A stretch of 64,000 nt of DNA, from contig NZ_QGTS01000009.1 in NCBI RefSeq assembly GCF_003182475.1, positions 62,001 to 126,000 on the forward strand, given 5' to 3'. How positions within the stretch are numbered: position 1 is the stretch's first letter; each line of letters starts with the position of its first letter. Position numbers and translations under genes: made by a program. Below the pieces are notes generated by a model. That model saw only the letters and a list, made by a program, of their open reading frames with translations. It was not told the origin of the DNA and did no database searches. This document shows, piece after piece, positions 44,037 to 53,256 of the stretch. Source of the stretch: Mangrovibacter plantisponsor. Its GTDB lineage: Bacteria; Pseudomonadota; Gammaproteobacteria; Enterobacterales; Enterobacteriaceae.

Positions 44037-44360
44037 TCAGGCCTGTAACCGGTAGTCAGTTGGCGTTCTGTCAAACTGGCGGCGGAAAATGCGTGAAAAG
44101 GTCTGTTGAGATACATAGCCATAGTCCATGGCGATGTCGAAAATAGGGCGTTCAGTTGTGCGTAACGCCTCTGCAGCCATATTCAGCCTGCGCTGGCGGA
44201 TATAATCACCCAGCGTTTGGTGCATGACTCCCCGAAACATCCGTTGTAAATACCACTTCGAATAGCCCGATTTCTGCGCCACAACATCAATGTTTAAAGG
44301 CTGATCAATATGTTCATCAATCCACTCAACCAGCGTCTGGATAATATCCTGATGTGACAT
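44037..44360 (-). CDS. soxS: Superoxide-response activator SoxS
   Basis: AraC/XylS-type activator made only of the DNA-binding domain, 107 residues as in E. coli. MSHQDIIQTLVEWIDEHIDQ begins it; the two HTH motifs lie in NIDVVAQKSGYSKWYLQRMF and ERPIFDIAMDYGYVSQQTFS. Start set at MSHQ (44360); eight further in-frame codons upstream are not conserved. Divergent from soxR with the SoxR box between. It is expected to activate the superoxide and drug-resistance regulon. Confidence 0.97.
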   Translation of the reverse strand: MSHQDIIQTLVEWIDEHIDQPLNIDVVAQKSGYSKWYLQRMFRGVMHQTLGDYIRQRRLNMAAEALRTTERPIFDIAMDYGYVSQQTFSRIFRRQFDRTPTDYRLQA

Positions 44361-44406
44361 AAGACTCCCTCGCGTTGCTCTCAATTAGAAAGTTTCATCT
44401 GGGGCG

Positions 44407-44437
44407 AGTATAATTCCTCAAGTTAACTTGAGGTAAA
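44407..44437 (-). promoter_or_regulatory. soxS promoter with SoxR-binding palindrome
   Basis: The palindrome CCTCAAGTTAACTTGAGG (44416-44433) matches the E. coli SoxR site. Read toward soxS, it lies in a 19-base spacer between TTTACC (-35) and TATACT (-10), the overlong spacer typical of MerR-type activated promoters. Confidence 0.92.
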
Positions 44438-44444
44438 GCGAATT

Positions 44445-44903
44445 ATGCAAAATAAATCTCCCCGTATAAAAGCGCTCCTCACGCCCGGTGATGTTGCCAG
44501 GCGTAGTGGCGTGGCGGTTTCTGCGCTGCATTTTTATGAAAGCAAAGGCCTGATTAAAAGTACGAGAAATAGTGGTAATCAGCGGCGTTACACGCGTGAT
44601 GTGTTGCGTTATGTAGCAATAATTAAGATTGCGCAACGTATTGGTATTCCGCTGTCAACCATTGGTGAAGCCTTTAGTGTTTTGCCTGAAGGGCACCGAC
44701 TGACTCCTGCCGAATGGAAACAGCTTTCCTCGGGCTGGCGGGAAGAGCTGGATCACCGTATCAAAACCCTGGAAGCCCTGAGGGATGAACTGGATGGTTG
44801 TATTGGTTGTGGCTGCCTGTCGCGCAGTGATTGTCCGTTGCGCAACCCAGGCGATAAACTCGGTGAGCAGGGCAGTGGTGCCCGCCTGCTGGAAGATAAG
44901 TAG
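44445..44903 (+). CDS. soxR: Redox-sensing regulator SoxR (MerR family)
   Basis: 152 residues. MerR winged helix ([25 protein letters not shown], about 12-36), a dimerising coiled helix ([22 protein letters not shown]), and the [2Fe-2S] cluster cysteines in [16 protein letters not shown]. Oxidised or nitrosylated cluster triggers soxS transcription. Divergent from soxS; a strong terminator follows. Confidence 0.97.
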   Translation: MQNKSPRIKALLTPGDVARRSGVAVSALHFYESKGLIKSTRNSGNQRRYTRDVLRYVAIIKIAQRIGIPLSTIGEAFSVLPEGHRLTPAEWKQLSSGWREELDHRIKTLEALRDELDGCIGCGCLSRSDCPLRNPGDKLGEQGSGARLLEDK

Positions 44904-44934
44904 CATTAAAACTGCTATAACCCTGCCTGAACGA

Positions 44935-44967
44935 CGAAAGCGCCATTGCTGGCGCTTTCGTTTTGCC
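44935..44967 (+). terminator. Terminator after soxR
   Basis: Perfect ten-base stem CGAAAGCGCC / GGCGCTTTCG with a six-base loop, then TTTTGCC. Confidence 0.8.
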
Positions 44968-45091
44968 GGTTGTCTTTCGCTCTATCCCGCATTGGGCAGG
45001 AGGGTTTCCCCCGACATCGGAGCCCCTTTACAGCCTTTGCTTTCAGGTACCGGTGCGCCCCGACATAAATAAGTATAGTGCGCTGTATGAA

Positions 45092-45120
45092 AAACACACA
45101 ATTTTTTTTATTGTGTGTTT
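45092..45120. repeat. AT-rich perfect hairpin upstream of the GST gene
   Basis: AAACACACAAT / ATTGTGTGTTT with a seven-T loop in the 312-bp gap between the soxR terminator and the GST gene. No gene is seen in this gap. It may be a 5'-UTR structure or a weak terminator. Confidence 0.45.
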
Positions 45121-45272
45121 ATTTCCTAAATATTTTCACCAGGTTGCCGACATCTGTTTATAGCCTTCAGTTTGAAGTTGCCAGTAAAACATGGCGTTTT
45201 GCTCATGGCTTCCCGGCAAATTTGCTTATTTTGGATATAGTTAAAACAGGGTGTTCTTATTAGGGGATAAGT

Positions 45273-45935
45273 ATGAAACTGCATCACCTCACTAACTCAC
45301 GTTCTCACCGGATCTTGTGGATGCTGGAGGAGTTAGGGTTGCCTTACGAGCTGGTGCGTTACCAACGGGAAAGTACATTATTGGCACCGGATGCACTGAA
45401 GCGTGTTCATCCGCTGGGGAGTTCCCCTGTCCTGGAGGATAACGGCCTGGTACTGGCAGAGTCTGGCGCTATTCTGGAATATCTTCAGGAAACCTACGAT
45501 GTGCAAAATCAGTTTAAACCCTCGGCTGCTCAGTCCCGCGCTGATTACCGATTTTGGTTGCATTATGCAGAAAGCTCACTGATGCCGCTGATGGTAATGA
45601 AAACGGTATTTGGTAACCTCGACAGGCCTCCGGTGCCTGAAACCTTTCGTACTATTGGTGCGATGTTTGGTGAAGCGGTACAGAAAACATGGCTGAATCG
45701 CCGAATAGATATCCATGTCAATTTTATCGAAAAACATCTGGAAGCCCATGAATGGTTTGCTGGCGATGCTATCAGTTGTGCTGATTTTCAAATGAGCTTC
45801 CCGGTGATTGCCATGCTTGCCCGGCGCGCGCCTGAAGATCTTTCTCATACCCGCCGCTGGATTTCTGCTGTGGAATCCCGCGCGGCCTGGCAAAAAGCCA
45901 TCGAGGTTGGCGGGCCTCTGACCCTCAGCACCTGA
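45273..45935 (+). CDS. Glutathione S-transferase family protein
   Basis: 220 residues. N-terminal thioredoxin-like domain with HHLTNSRSHRILWMLEELGLPYE (Ser/Arg at the active-site turn), VHPLGSSPVLEDNGLVLAESGAILEYL (cis-Pro loop and glutathione-binding ESGAI), then the all-helical C-terminal domain with WFAGDAISCADFQMSFPV (N-capping box). Likely detoxification or peroxide-related, substrate unknown. It lies between soxR and ghxP; the redox-stress context is suggestive only. Confidence 0.9.
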   Translation: MKLHHLTNSRSHRILWMLEELGLPYELVRYQRESTLLAPDALKRVHPLGSSPVLEDNGLVLAESGAILEYLQETYDVQNQFKPSAAQSRADYRFWLHYAESSLMPLMVMKTVFGNLDRPPVPETFRTIGAMFGEAVQKTWLNRRIDIHVNFIEKHLEAHEWFAGDAISCADFQMSFPVIAMLARRAPEDLSHTRRWISAVESRAAWQKAIEVGGPLTLST

Positions 45936-45970
45936 TGTCACCCCAGTGCTTTTGCCGCTACAGCAGGTTT

Positions 45971-45995
45971 AATGCTGCAATATTGTTGCAGCATT
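45971..45995. repeat. Hairpin between GST and ghxP
   Basis: Perfect ten-base stem AATGCTGCAA / TTGCAGCATT with a five-base loop, 36 bp past the GST stop. Lacks a T tract; probable transcript end or mRNA stabiliser. Confidence 0.45.
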
Positions 45996-46148
45996 GCGCA
46001 TAGACGATAACGATTGCGCATCGGCTGGTTAATCTCTGGTCAACAGAACGTTTTTTTTCGCGAAAAGCCGCACAGTAAAGTTGAAAATGGCTGTGAGAAG
46101 GCTTGATAATCGCAGGCCTCAAAAAACAGTCAGTGTTTTCGCTTGCGA

Positions 46149-46164
46149 AGTTAAACGTTTGCTT
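46149..46164. promoter_or_regulatory. PurR-like operator before ghxP
   Basis: AGTTAAACGTTTGCTT matches 12 of 16 positions of the PurR box ACGCAAACGTTTGCGT, including the whole centre. It is about 104 bp before the start codon. ghxP (yjcD) is a reported member of the E. coli PurR regulon. Confidence 0.6.
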
Positions 46165-46267
46165 TTGTGGTGCCTCGCTGTATCTCACATCAGTTGCGGG
46201 AAGTTTACGTTTACCGGGTTGTCTCTTCGCAGTAAAACCAGCCAAGAAATCTCAGAGGATTTTCAGT

Positions 46268-47617
46268 ATGTCTACACCTTCTCCGCGTGCCGGCGGCTCT
46301 CTCGACGCCTGGTTCAAAATTTCAGCACGTGGCAGCACCGTGCGCCAGGAAGTCATCGCTGGCCTGACAACCTTCCTCGCCATGGTTTACTCCGTCATTG
46401 TGGTGCCTGGCATGCTCGGTAAAGCAGGGTTCCCACCCACTGCCGTATTTGTAGCAACGTGCCTGGTTGCGGGTTTTGGCTCTCTCCTTATGGGGCTGTG
46501 GGCTAACCTGCCACTGGCCATTGGTTGCGCTATTTCGTTAACTGCTTTTACGGCATTCAGCCTGGTGCTGGGGCAACACATCAGTATTCCTGTTGCGTTG
46601 GGCGCGGTATTCCTGATGGGGGTTTTGTTCAGTGTTATTTCTGCAACGGGTATTCGTAGCTGGATTTTACGTAACCTGCCCGCGGGTGTTGCGCAAGGTA
46701 CCGGGATTGGGATTGGCCTGTTTCTGTTATTGATTGCTGCCAATGGGGTTGGTCTGGTTATCAAAAACCCGCTGGATGGTTTACCGGTTGCATTGGGGGA
46801 TTTTGCCAGTTTTCCTGTGATTATGTCACTGATTGGCCTGGCTGTGATAATTGGCCTGGAAAAGCTGAAAGTACCAGGCGGGATTCTGATAACTATCGTT
46901 GGGGTTTCTGTGGTTGGGCTGATTTTTGACCCATCAGTTCACTTCCACGGTTTCTTTCAAATGCCTTCCCTGAACGATGAAAATGGGCATTCACTGATTG
47001 GTAGCCTGGACATTATGGGGGCGCTGAACCCGGTTGTTTTACCCAGTGTGCTGGCTCTGGTTATGACGGCGGTATTCGACGCCACCGGTACGATTCGTGC
47101 TGTGGCAGGCCAGGCTAATCTGCTGGATAAAGACGGGCAGATTATTGATGGTGGTAAAGCGCTGACCAGTGACTCAGTGAGCAGTGTGTTCTCCGGCCTT
47201 GTGGGAGCGGCACCGGCGGCTGTGTATATTGAGTCTGCTGCAGGTACGGCTGCTGGTGGCAAAACCGGGCTGACAGCTGTGGTGATTGGTTTGTTATTCC
47301 TGCTGATTATGTTCCTGTCTCCACTGTCTTACCTGGTGCCTGCTTATGCCACTGCGCCTGCACTGATGTATGTGGGGTTGCTGATGCTGAGTAATGTGTC
47401 GCGCCTTGATTTTGATGATTTTGTCGATGCGATGGCGGGCCTTATCACTGCGGTGTTTATTGTCCTGACTTGTAACATTGTGACCGGGATTATGCTGGGT
47501 TTTGCTGCGCTGGTGATTGGCCGTATTGTGTCTGGTGAATGGCGTAAGCTGAATGTTGGGACGCTGGTGATTGCTGTTGCGTTGGTGGCGTTTTATGCCG
47601 GGGGATGGGCGATTTAA
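46268..47617 (+). CDS. ghxP: Guanine/hypoxanthine permease GhxP
   Basis: 449 residues, the length of E. coli GhxP (YjcD). NCS2/AzgA-type purine:proton symporter with about 14 membrane segments. Family features: [25 protein letters not shown] at the N-terminus, [26 protein letters not shown] helix, and the NAT-signature region [24 protein letters not shown]. The start [10 protein letters not shown] at 46268 has AGAGGA upstream; the frame open from 46103 includes the PurR-like box and is not conserved. Confidence 0.94.
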   Translation: MSTPSPRAGGSLDAWFKISARGSTVRQEVIAGLTTFLAMVYSVIVVPGMLGKAGFPPTAVFVATCLVAGFGSLLMGLWANLPLAIGCAISLTAFTAFSLVLGQHISIPVALGAVFLMGVLFSVISATGIRSWILRNLPAGVAQGTGIGIGLFLLLIAANGVGLVIKNPLDGLPVALGDFASFPVIMSLIGLAVIIGLEKLKVPGGILITIVGVSVVGLIFDPSVHFHGFFQMPSLNDENGHSLIGSLDIMGALNPVVLPSVLALVMTAVFDATGTIRAVAGQANLLDKDGQIIDGGKALTSDSVSSVFSGLVGAAPAAVYIESAAGTAAGGKTGLTAVVIGLLFLLIMFLSPLSYLVPAYATAPALMYVGLLMLSNVSRLDFDDFVDAMAGLITAVFIVLTCNIVTGIMLGFAALVIGRIVSGEWRKLNVGTLVIAVALVAFYAGGWAI

Positions 47618-47680
47618 GGGGCTCGCCCCTTTGTTGTCCTGGTTTTGTTTGCTTTGTACTGATGCCGGTGTGGTGACTGA

Positions 47681-47770
47681 TTCCGTTCACTTACAGTGCG
47701 GTTGTTTCCGTTCACTTGCTGTGTGGTTGTTTCCGTTCACTTACAGTGTGGTTGTTTCCGTTCACCTGAA
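47681..47770 (+). repeat. 25-bp tandem repeat at the head of long repeat copy A
   Basis: Three and a half units of about 25 bp beginning TTCCGTTCAC and ending GTGTGGTTGT (47681-47705, 47706-47730, 47731-47755, partial after). Units differ by a few bases. Similar TTCCGTTCAC units, less regular, precede copy B at 54465-54527. Confidence 0.75.
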
Positions 47771-48212
47771 GTGATGTGGCTAATGTGGCTTCACAGCCTG
47801 TGAACGGGCGAAAGGGGGCTCGCCCCCTTTGCAATCCCCGTTTTCGCGGGCGACCGGTGCTGCGCACTGCGTTCACCTCCGGGCAGTCAGCCTGCGGCCG
47901 GCTCGACTCGGCATCCATGCCTCGTTTCGCCTTATTCCGCCATCCGGGCGGAATAACCTTGTCTTCCTTTCTGCGGTTCACCGGTCTTACGCGAACAGGC
48001 CTCGCTGCAAGTAGGGTTTTTTTTGTGCTGTATGGTGTGGCTGTGGAATTTGTGCCTGATCTGTCTTTGTGTGTTTTTTGCTGTGAGCATACAAACGGGT
48101 GTGGCCTCTAAATCGTTGAGGCGTGCCCTGCGGGCGCCGGGCGCAGTGGGTGAGTAAAGGCAGTGTGGCTGACACGGCGCGCAATTTGCTCAGTACTGGC
48201 AGAGTGGATTTC
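47761..48212 (+). repeat. Long GC-rich dispersed repeat, copy A
   Basis: From TTCACCTGAAGTGATG to about 47991 this is nearly identical, without gaps, to 54523-54753 (copy B), with a handful of substitutions. It contains the hairpin AAAGGGGGC/GCCCCCTTT and several smaller ones. A diverged middle follows, then a second conserved part beginning GTGGCCTCTAAATCGTTGAG (48101) and ending GCGCAATTTGCT. Copy A lacks about 150 bp present in copy B. Frames inside it (e.g. 47776-48111) look like chance frames. Lies between ghxP and the porin terminator. Confidence 0.85.
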
Positions 48213-48257
48213 GTTCACCAGGCAGGTATGGCTGTTCCGTTTACCACCACGACTGGA

Positions 48258-48285
48258 ACTCCCGCAGATTGTGAACTGCGGGAGT
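48258..48285 (-). terminator. Hairpin after the second porin gene
   Basis: Perfect stem ACTCCCGCAG / CTGCGGGAGT with an eight-base loop, 13 bp past the porin stop on the minus strand. No T tract. Confidence 0.5.
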
Positions 48286-48297
48286 CAGTGCAAAACA

Positions 48298-49674
48298 TTA
48301 GAACCAGGCTTCCCACATTGCGCCAACGTTGAAATCATCGAGTGTCTGGTCATCCGTACCGTTAACGTGCGCAGTACGTTGGTTATCCACCTGGCCACCC
48401 GTCACGTAGAAGCGCAACATCGGGCGGAATTCCGGCCCCATCGCGATAGAAATATTTTGCGAGAGTGTCAGTTTCCAGCCTTTGTTAGTACCACCCTGAT
48501 CGTACCTGACTTGCTGATAACCTGCTTCCAGCCAGGTGGAGTGGACATCGTTCCACCAGTACATTGGGCGAATGATTGCACCATAGTTCTTACGGTTGTC
48601 AGTATTGTCTGTTTTATTGTCGTAGTCATGAAACGCCAGCAGATATTCGACCTGTGCGCGTTGTGAGAACTTGTGCAGGCCTTCGAAGCTGGCATAAACA
48701 GCAGTCAGACCATCCGTTTTGTTGAACACGCTGTTATCGGAGTTATCAGAGTAACGGGCGATAATTTTATTCACGCCGCTGTCATTGGTGTGGCTCAGCA
48801 CCACGCCACCTTGCCAGGCACTCATCCGGTCGTCGCTATCGATAGCTTTGGAATCAAACCCATAGTTGGCATACAGCTCCAGATCCAGTGGGCCAACTTT
48901 CATACCGTGTATTTTGGATGTCAGTGCGTAGTTGCCTTTATCGCCAGTGCCGGAGCCACCAGTACAGGTGATACGAGACGGGTTAGTTTCATCTTCCATA
49001 ACTTCCGGGCTACAGGATTCCACCGCAGCCACGGTCGCGACATCAAACTGAACACCACTAATATCAAAGTTTTTCACCCCGGCACCCTGGCCGTCGTGGT
49101 TCATCCAGAAATAGTCATTGATACCTTGTTGTGGCCGCTGATGGAAATCGCGGCCCGCCCAGAAGTAGGCGTTCGGGTTAGAGTCCAGCAGGTTGGTTAC
49201 CCCTGCATAAGCTTTTTTCAGGTTAACTTCGTCGCCCCAATGGTCAAACATGACGTTAATGTCCCAGATGGCTCCGTTATCACCTTTAAATGCTTTGGAA
49301 AGCTGGAATTCACCCCCATTACCTTCATTACCAAGACGCCCAATGGCCGATGCACCATTATAGGAGCCATCCACACCAACATATTTCTGGTCGCCAGACT
49401 GAAAATGCGCACCATAGCGGGCATAACCAGTAAATTTCACGCCAAACGGAATCGCCATATCAGGCGACTGGGCAGCACTTTGTGGCTCGGTGATAACATC
49501 AGCCTTTTTGGCGGTTGCGGCATCTATTTTTGCCTGCCGATCTGCCAGTGCTTTATCAACAGCCTTTGCTACTATGGCGTCGATTTGTTCTTGAGTAAAT
49601 TCTTGTGCAAGTACGGATATTGGGCAAAATGCGACCGTAACTGCCATTATTAGTGGAAGTTTTTTCATTTTCAT
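48298..49674 (-). CDS. LamB/BglH-type carbohydrate porin with N-terminal coiled coil
   Basis: 458 residues. Signal peptide MKMKKLPLIMAVTVAFCPIS, cleavage after VLA. A short coiled-coil segment (QEFTQEQIDAIVAKAVDKAL) precedes the barrel, as in BglH and ScrY porins. Maltoporin-like signatures are FTGYARYGAHFQSGD, RLGNEGNGGEFQLSKAF, and AYFWAGRDFHQRPQQGINDYFW; it ends GAMWEAWF. Last gene of the second PTS cassette; 159 bp separate it from EIIA, so it may have its own promoter. Likely passes beta-glucosides or mannosides. Confidence 0.9.
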   Translation of the reverse strand: MKMKKLPLIMAVTVAFCPISVLAQEFTQEQIDAIVAKAVDKALADRQAKIDAATAKKADVITEPQSAAQSPDMAIPFGVKFTGYARYGAHFQSGDQKYVGVDGSYNGASAIGRLGNEGNGGEFQLSKAFKGDNGAIWDINVMFDHWGDEVNLKKAYAGVTNLLDSNPNAYFWAGRDFHQRPQQGINDYFWMNHDGQGAGVKNFDISGVQFDVATVAAVESCSPEVMEDETNPSRITCTGGSGTGDKGNYALTSKIHGMKVGPLDLELYANYGFDSKAIDSDDRMSAWQGGVVLSHTNDSGVNKIIARYSDNSDNSVFNKTDGLTAVYASFEGLHKFSQRAQVEYLLAFHDYDNKTDNTDNRKNYGAIIRPMYWWNDVHSTWLEAGYQQVRYDQGGTNKGWKLTLSQNISIAMGPEFRPMLRFYVTGGQVDNQRTAHVNGTDDQTLDDFNVGAMWEAWF

Positions 49675-49833
49675 TTGTAGCTATCTCATTATATTAAATT
49701 ATTATTTTGGCAATAACCATCCTGTACTGGTATGCAGATTGTTTATCTGGCATCAGTATTCAGAAATGGACTTAGAGGTACAGAGTGTTAAAATACTACC
49801 GGAATAAATTCCCCATGATAAATGTTGTGGCTA

Positions 49834-50136
49834 TTAACGCTGGTAAAGGTGAATGATCTCTTCAGATAATTCACGAGCCAATAGTGAATTCATTAAGTGG
49901 TCCTGCGCGTGAACCATAATTAATGTCATCGGTTGGCGGCCTTCTCCTGCATCCTGTTCTATCAATTTAGTTTGCATGTGATGCGCCCGGCGGGCATAGC
50001 CATCGGCTTCATGTAACAGTTTTTTGGCTTCGTCAAAGTCACCAGAGCGTGCAGCATGCAGGGCTTCGAAACACAAACTTCTGGACTGGCCTGCGTTGGT
50101 GATTATTTCCATTACAGCATCTTCTAATTCAACCAT
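49834..50136 (-). CDS. PTS lactose/cellobiose-type EIIA component, second locus
   Basis: 100 residues. Same family as the EIIA at 36586, sharing MEIITNAGQSRSLCFEALHAARSGDF-type N-terminus and the active histidine in LIMVHAQDHLMNS. It lies six bp downstream of the GH1 gene in the minus-strand operon EIIB-EIIC-GH1-EIIA. Confidence 0.92.
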   Translation of the reverse strand: MVELEDAVMEIITNAGQSRSLCFEALHAARSGDFDEAKKLLHEADGYARRAHHMQTKLIEQDAGEGRQPMTLIMVHAQDHLMNSLLARELSEEIIHLYQR

Positions 50137-50142
50137 GATTAA

Positions 50143-51531
50143 TTACTCCTCATCGAAACCATTATTAATAGCGGTAATGGCGAACCATTCGCCACTTTTC
50201 TTGATAGTGCGTTTTTGTGTGGCTAAATCCAGTTGTATAAAACCGTAGCGGTTTTTATATGCGTTGCACCACGACCAGTTATCAATAAATGTCCACATAT
50301 GGTAACCAAGGCAATTACAACCTTCGCTAATTCCTTTGTGTAACCACTTAAGGTGGCCAGAAATAAAATCGATGCGGTATTGGTCGTTAATTTTTCCGTT
50401 TTCAATAAAGCGTTGTTCGTTTTCAACACCCATGCCATTTTCTGAAATAAAACATCGTGGGTTACCATAATTATCACGCAGGTTGACTAAAATATCGTAA
50501 ATGCCAGGCTCATAGATTTCCCATCCACGATACGGATTCATTTTTCGCCCCGGCATTTCGTAATTATCAAATAACCATTCCGGCATAAACGGCGTTAATG
50601 GGTTCACGATGCTATCGCGGCATTTCACACGGCGTGGCTGGTAATAGTTAATACCCAGCAGGTCGATCGTTCCTTCAGCAATAGTGCTGCTGTCTTCCGC
50701 CTGGCATTTTGGTAACTGGTCGTAGTCTTTGAGTAACGTCACCAGGTCTGCAGGGTATTTGCCTCGCAGTACTGGGTCGAGAAAGCTGCGGTTAAACAGT
50801 AAATCCGCATGATGTGCTGCTTTTCGGTCCTCCGGATTTTGTGAGCGCGGATAAGATGGCGTAAGATTCAGAACGATACCGATTTCTCCCGCATAATGCC
50901 CTGCCCGGAATGCCTGAACAGCTTTAGCATGTGCCAGTACGGTGTTATATGCCACCGTTGCAGCACGGCGGAAATCAACGACATTCGGATAATGGAAATC
51001 ATACAGATATCCACCTTCCACTGGCACAATGGGCTCGTTGAAGGTAAACCAGTGCAAAACACGGTCCCCAAAAAGCTCAAAGCAGATTTTTGCGTAGCGG
51101 GCATAGGCATCGACAACTTCGCGGTTTTCCCATCCCCCCATTTCCTGCATTGCCATCGGCATATCGAAGTGGAACAGAGTAATAAAAGGTGTAATGCCCT
51201 GTTCAATTAACTCGTTAATAACCTGGTTATAGAAAGCAACTGCTTCGGGGTTAACTTCACCAATGCCATTCGGGATAAGACGTGCCCAGCTTAAGGATGT
51301 ACGAAAACTGTTGTGATTAAGCTGCTTCAGTAACTGAATGTCGTCTTGCCAGTGACGGTAAAACTGGGACGTATCCTGAGGCCCTGTTTCCTGATGGAAC
51401 CGGTTAGGTTGGCTGGCAAACCAGTGATCCCATGTGGTCTCCCCTCTACTGGTGTAATAACCTTCGCCTTCACTTTGTAGTGCGGAGCTGGCGCTGCCCC
51501 ACCAGAAATTTTCGGGGAATACATATTTCAT
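50143..51531 (-). CDS. GH1 family 6-phospho-beta-glycosidase (GmuD-like), second locus
   Basis: 462 residues. Acid/base Glu166 in TFNEPIVPVEGGYLYD and nucleophile Glu364 in CFISENGMGVE, the standard ENG. The phospho-sugar side has WCNAYKNRYGF. The whole chain resembles Bacillus GmuD more than E. coli BglA or ChbF-type enzymes. It is paralogous to the GH1 at 28136, which has EIG instead of ENG. Encoded 18 bp after EIIC. Expected to hydrolyse phosphorylated beta-disaccharides delivered by this PTS. Confidence 0.92.
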   Translation of the reverse strand: MKYVFPENFWWGSASSALQSEGEGYYTSRGETTWDHWFASQPNRFHQETGPQDTSQFYRHWQDDIQLLKQLNHNSFRTSLSWARLIPNGIGEVNPEAVAFYNQVINELIEQGITPFITLFHFDMPMAMQEMGGWENREVVDAYARYAKICFELFGDRVLHWFTFNEPIVPVEGGYLYDFHYPNVVDFRRAATVAYNTVLAHAKAVQAFRAGHYAGEIGIVLNLTPSYPRSQNPEDRKAAHHADLLFNRSFLDPVLRGKYPADLVTLLKDYDQLPKCQAEDSSTIAEGTIDLLGINYYQPRRVKCRDSIVNPLTPFMPEWLFDNYEMPGRKMNPYRGWEIYEPGIYDILVNLRDNYGNPRCFISENGMGVENEQRFIENGKINDQYRIDFISGHLKWLHKGISEGCNCLGYHMWTFIDNWSWCNAYKNRYGFIQLDLATQKRTIKKSGEWFAITAINNGFDEE

Positions 51532-51549
51532 TATTCTTACCTCTTCGTC

Positions 51550-52875
51550 TTAGTTGCTGATAGTTTCTGCTGCACCTACTCTCGCCTGTGTTTTCTGCTC
51601 TTCTGTTTTCATTAAAGAGCGCTCATACGCGCGCAGAAACGGAAGGTAAATCAGAGCAGAAACTACCATACAGATAAGGCACATAATCACCGGGCTGAGC
51701 GCCCAGTTAGCCGCCCACGACGCACCGATTGGTGCAGGTGTGGTCCAGGGGGTGAGTGATACCACCTGTTCCAGCCAGCCCAGCCGGGTTGCGGTATACG
51801 CCAGTACGGCGTTAACCAGCGGCACGCAGACGAAAGGGATAAACAGCATCGGGTTCATGATGATGGGGGCACCGAACAGGATGGGTTCGTTGATGTTAAA
51901 GAAGCTGGGTACTATGCCCATTTTGCCGATGGTACGCAGATGTGTGGTGCGGCTGCGTAACAACAGAAAGGCCAGTGGTAAGGTAGAGCCCACGCCGCCA
52001 ATCAACAGGTAATGATCCCAGAAGCCTTGCAGGTAAACATGTGGCAGAGCTACGCCTGCAGCCAGTGCAGCCTGGTTTGCCGACAGGTTAGCCATCCAAA
52101 ATGGGTTCATGATGCCAGTGACAATCAGTGAACCGTGAATGCCCGCGAACCAGAATATTTGGCACAGTAGTACGGAGAGCAGAATTGCAGGTAAGGAATC
52201 GGACGCGGAAACCAGTGGTTCCAGTAAGTGCATAATCGCCTGCGGAATAATCATTCCGGTTTGCGCTTCAATAAACAAGTTCAGTGGGTGCAATGTGGCA
52301 ATGACCACCAGAACCGGAATCAGTATTTCAAATGAACGTGCCACGCCGGTTGGCACTTCTTTTGGCAGGCGAATCGTCACATTATTCTGCTTCAGCCATG
52401 CATAGACTCGGGTGGAGTAGATGGCGGTGATCAGGGCGGTGAAAATCCCTTGTCCGGATAAGTACTGAGTGGAAATTTTACCGTCTGCATACGGCGCGGC
52501 GACCAGCAGGAATGCCATAAATGCCAGCAGGCCTGACATTACCGGATCAAGGTTGAACTGGCGGCCAAGACTGGCTCCAATGCCAACAGAGATAAAGAAT
52601 GTCATCACGCCCATGCTGAGGTTAAACGGTAACATCAGCTGTTCGCGGTATGTCTGGGAAAAATCCAGCCAGCCACGGGCAAACGAATTAGTGGTATCAG
52701 CCGAAAAGGGTGGAAAGATAAATACCAGCATAAACGAGCCGATTATCATAAAGGGTAGCGCGGCAGTAAAACCATCACGAATCGCGATAACGTATTTTTG
52801 CTGCCCGAGTTTCCCCGCCAGAGGAGTGAGAGATTGCTCAATAAAGGCAATCATTGACTGATATAACGAACTCAT
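51550..52875 (-). CDS. PTS cellobiose-type EIIC permease, second locus
   Basis: 441 residues. Closely parallels the EIIC at 35242: EQSLTPLAGKLGQQKYVIAIRDGF, RLPKEVPTGVARSFEILIPV, GIHGSLIVTGIMNPFWMANL and FNINEPILFGAPIIMNP. About ten membrane segments. It follows EIIB by 13 bp. The strong similarity, against weaker similarity to the stand-alone EIIC, points to duplication or parallel acquisition of related cassettes. Confidence 0.93.
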   Translation of the reverse strand: MSSLYQSMIAFIEQSLTPLAGKLGQQKYVIAIRDGFTAALPFMIIGSFMLVFIFPPFSADTTNSFARGWLDFSQTYREQLMLPFNLSMGVMTFFISVGIGASLGRQFNLDPVMSGLLAFMAFLLVAAPYADGKISTQYLSGQGIFTALITAIYSTRVYAWLKQNNVTIRLPKEVPTGVARSFEILIPVLVVIATLHPLNLFIEAQTGMIIPQAIMHLLEPLVSASDSLPAILLSVLLCQIFWFAGIHGSLIVTGIMNPFWMANLSANQAALAAGVALPHVYLQGFWDHYLLIGGVGSTLPLAFLLLRSRTTHLRTIGKMGIVPSFFNINEPILFGAPIIMNPMLFIPFVCVPLVNAVLAYTATRLGWLEQVVSLTPWTTPAPIGASWAANWALSPVIMCLICMVVSALIYLPFLRAYERSLMKTEEQKTQARVGAAETISN

Positions 52876-52888
52876 GAGTTCACCTTAC

Positions 52889-53203
52889 TTAGTGAGTCGC
52901 GTCGATGAGCGACAGTGCATAATCCAGTACCTTATCGCCACGCTGCATACCGTAATCCATCATATCGATGGCTTGCACCGGAATGCCCTGAGTAGCGGCC
53001 TTATCAGAGAGTGTTTTCAACATATATTTTACTTGTGGCCCGAGAAGCACTACCTGATATTGTGGAAACTGAGTGTCAAACTCGGAAACACCATATGCAT
53101 CAATCTTGACTGGCAAATTTCTTTCTTCCGCCACCTCAACCATTTTCCTCACCAGAAGACTGGTGGACATCCCGGCAGAGCAGCACAGCATAATCTTGAA
53201 CAT
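52889..53203 (-). CDS. PTS cellobiose-type EIIB component, second locus
   Basis: 104 residues. Phosphorylated cysteine in IMLCCSAGMSTSLLVRKM, then QVVLLGPQVKYML and IDMMDYGMQRGDKVLDYALSL. Same length as, and very similar to, the EIIB at 34916. First gene of the minus-strand operon; its promoter region has the GGAAACCGGTTTCC operator. Confidence 0.93.
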   Translation of the reverse strand: MFKIMLCCSAGMSTSLLVRKMVEVAEERNLPVKIDAYGVSEFDTQFPQYQVVLLGPQVKYMLKTLSDKAATQGIPVQAIDMMDYGMQRGDKVLDYALSLIDATH

Positions 53204-53256
53204 TGACGACCATCCTCCAAAGACAGAAAGTTGTTTCGCTCATGATTGGATATCAT

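Noticed and set aside
47681..47770. Possible CRISPR array
   Set aside because: The 25-bp units are contiguous with no distinct spacers, and no cas genes are present.
47776..48111. Similar 90-110 codon frames in both long repeat copies (also 54547-54819)
   Set aside because: The shared peptide follows from DNA-level identity. The frames read through hairpins, have arginine/serine-rich composition and no clear ribosome site, so a protein is not supported.
47761..48212. Retron non-coding RNA
   Set aside because: Structured and repeated, but no reverse-transcriptase gene occurs in the window and the msr/msd inverted-repeat arrangement was not found.
48673..49653. 326-codon open frame antisense to the second porin gene
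   Set aside because: Complete overlap with a well supported porin on the other strand and no family features; a codon-bias shadow.
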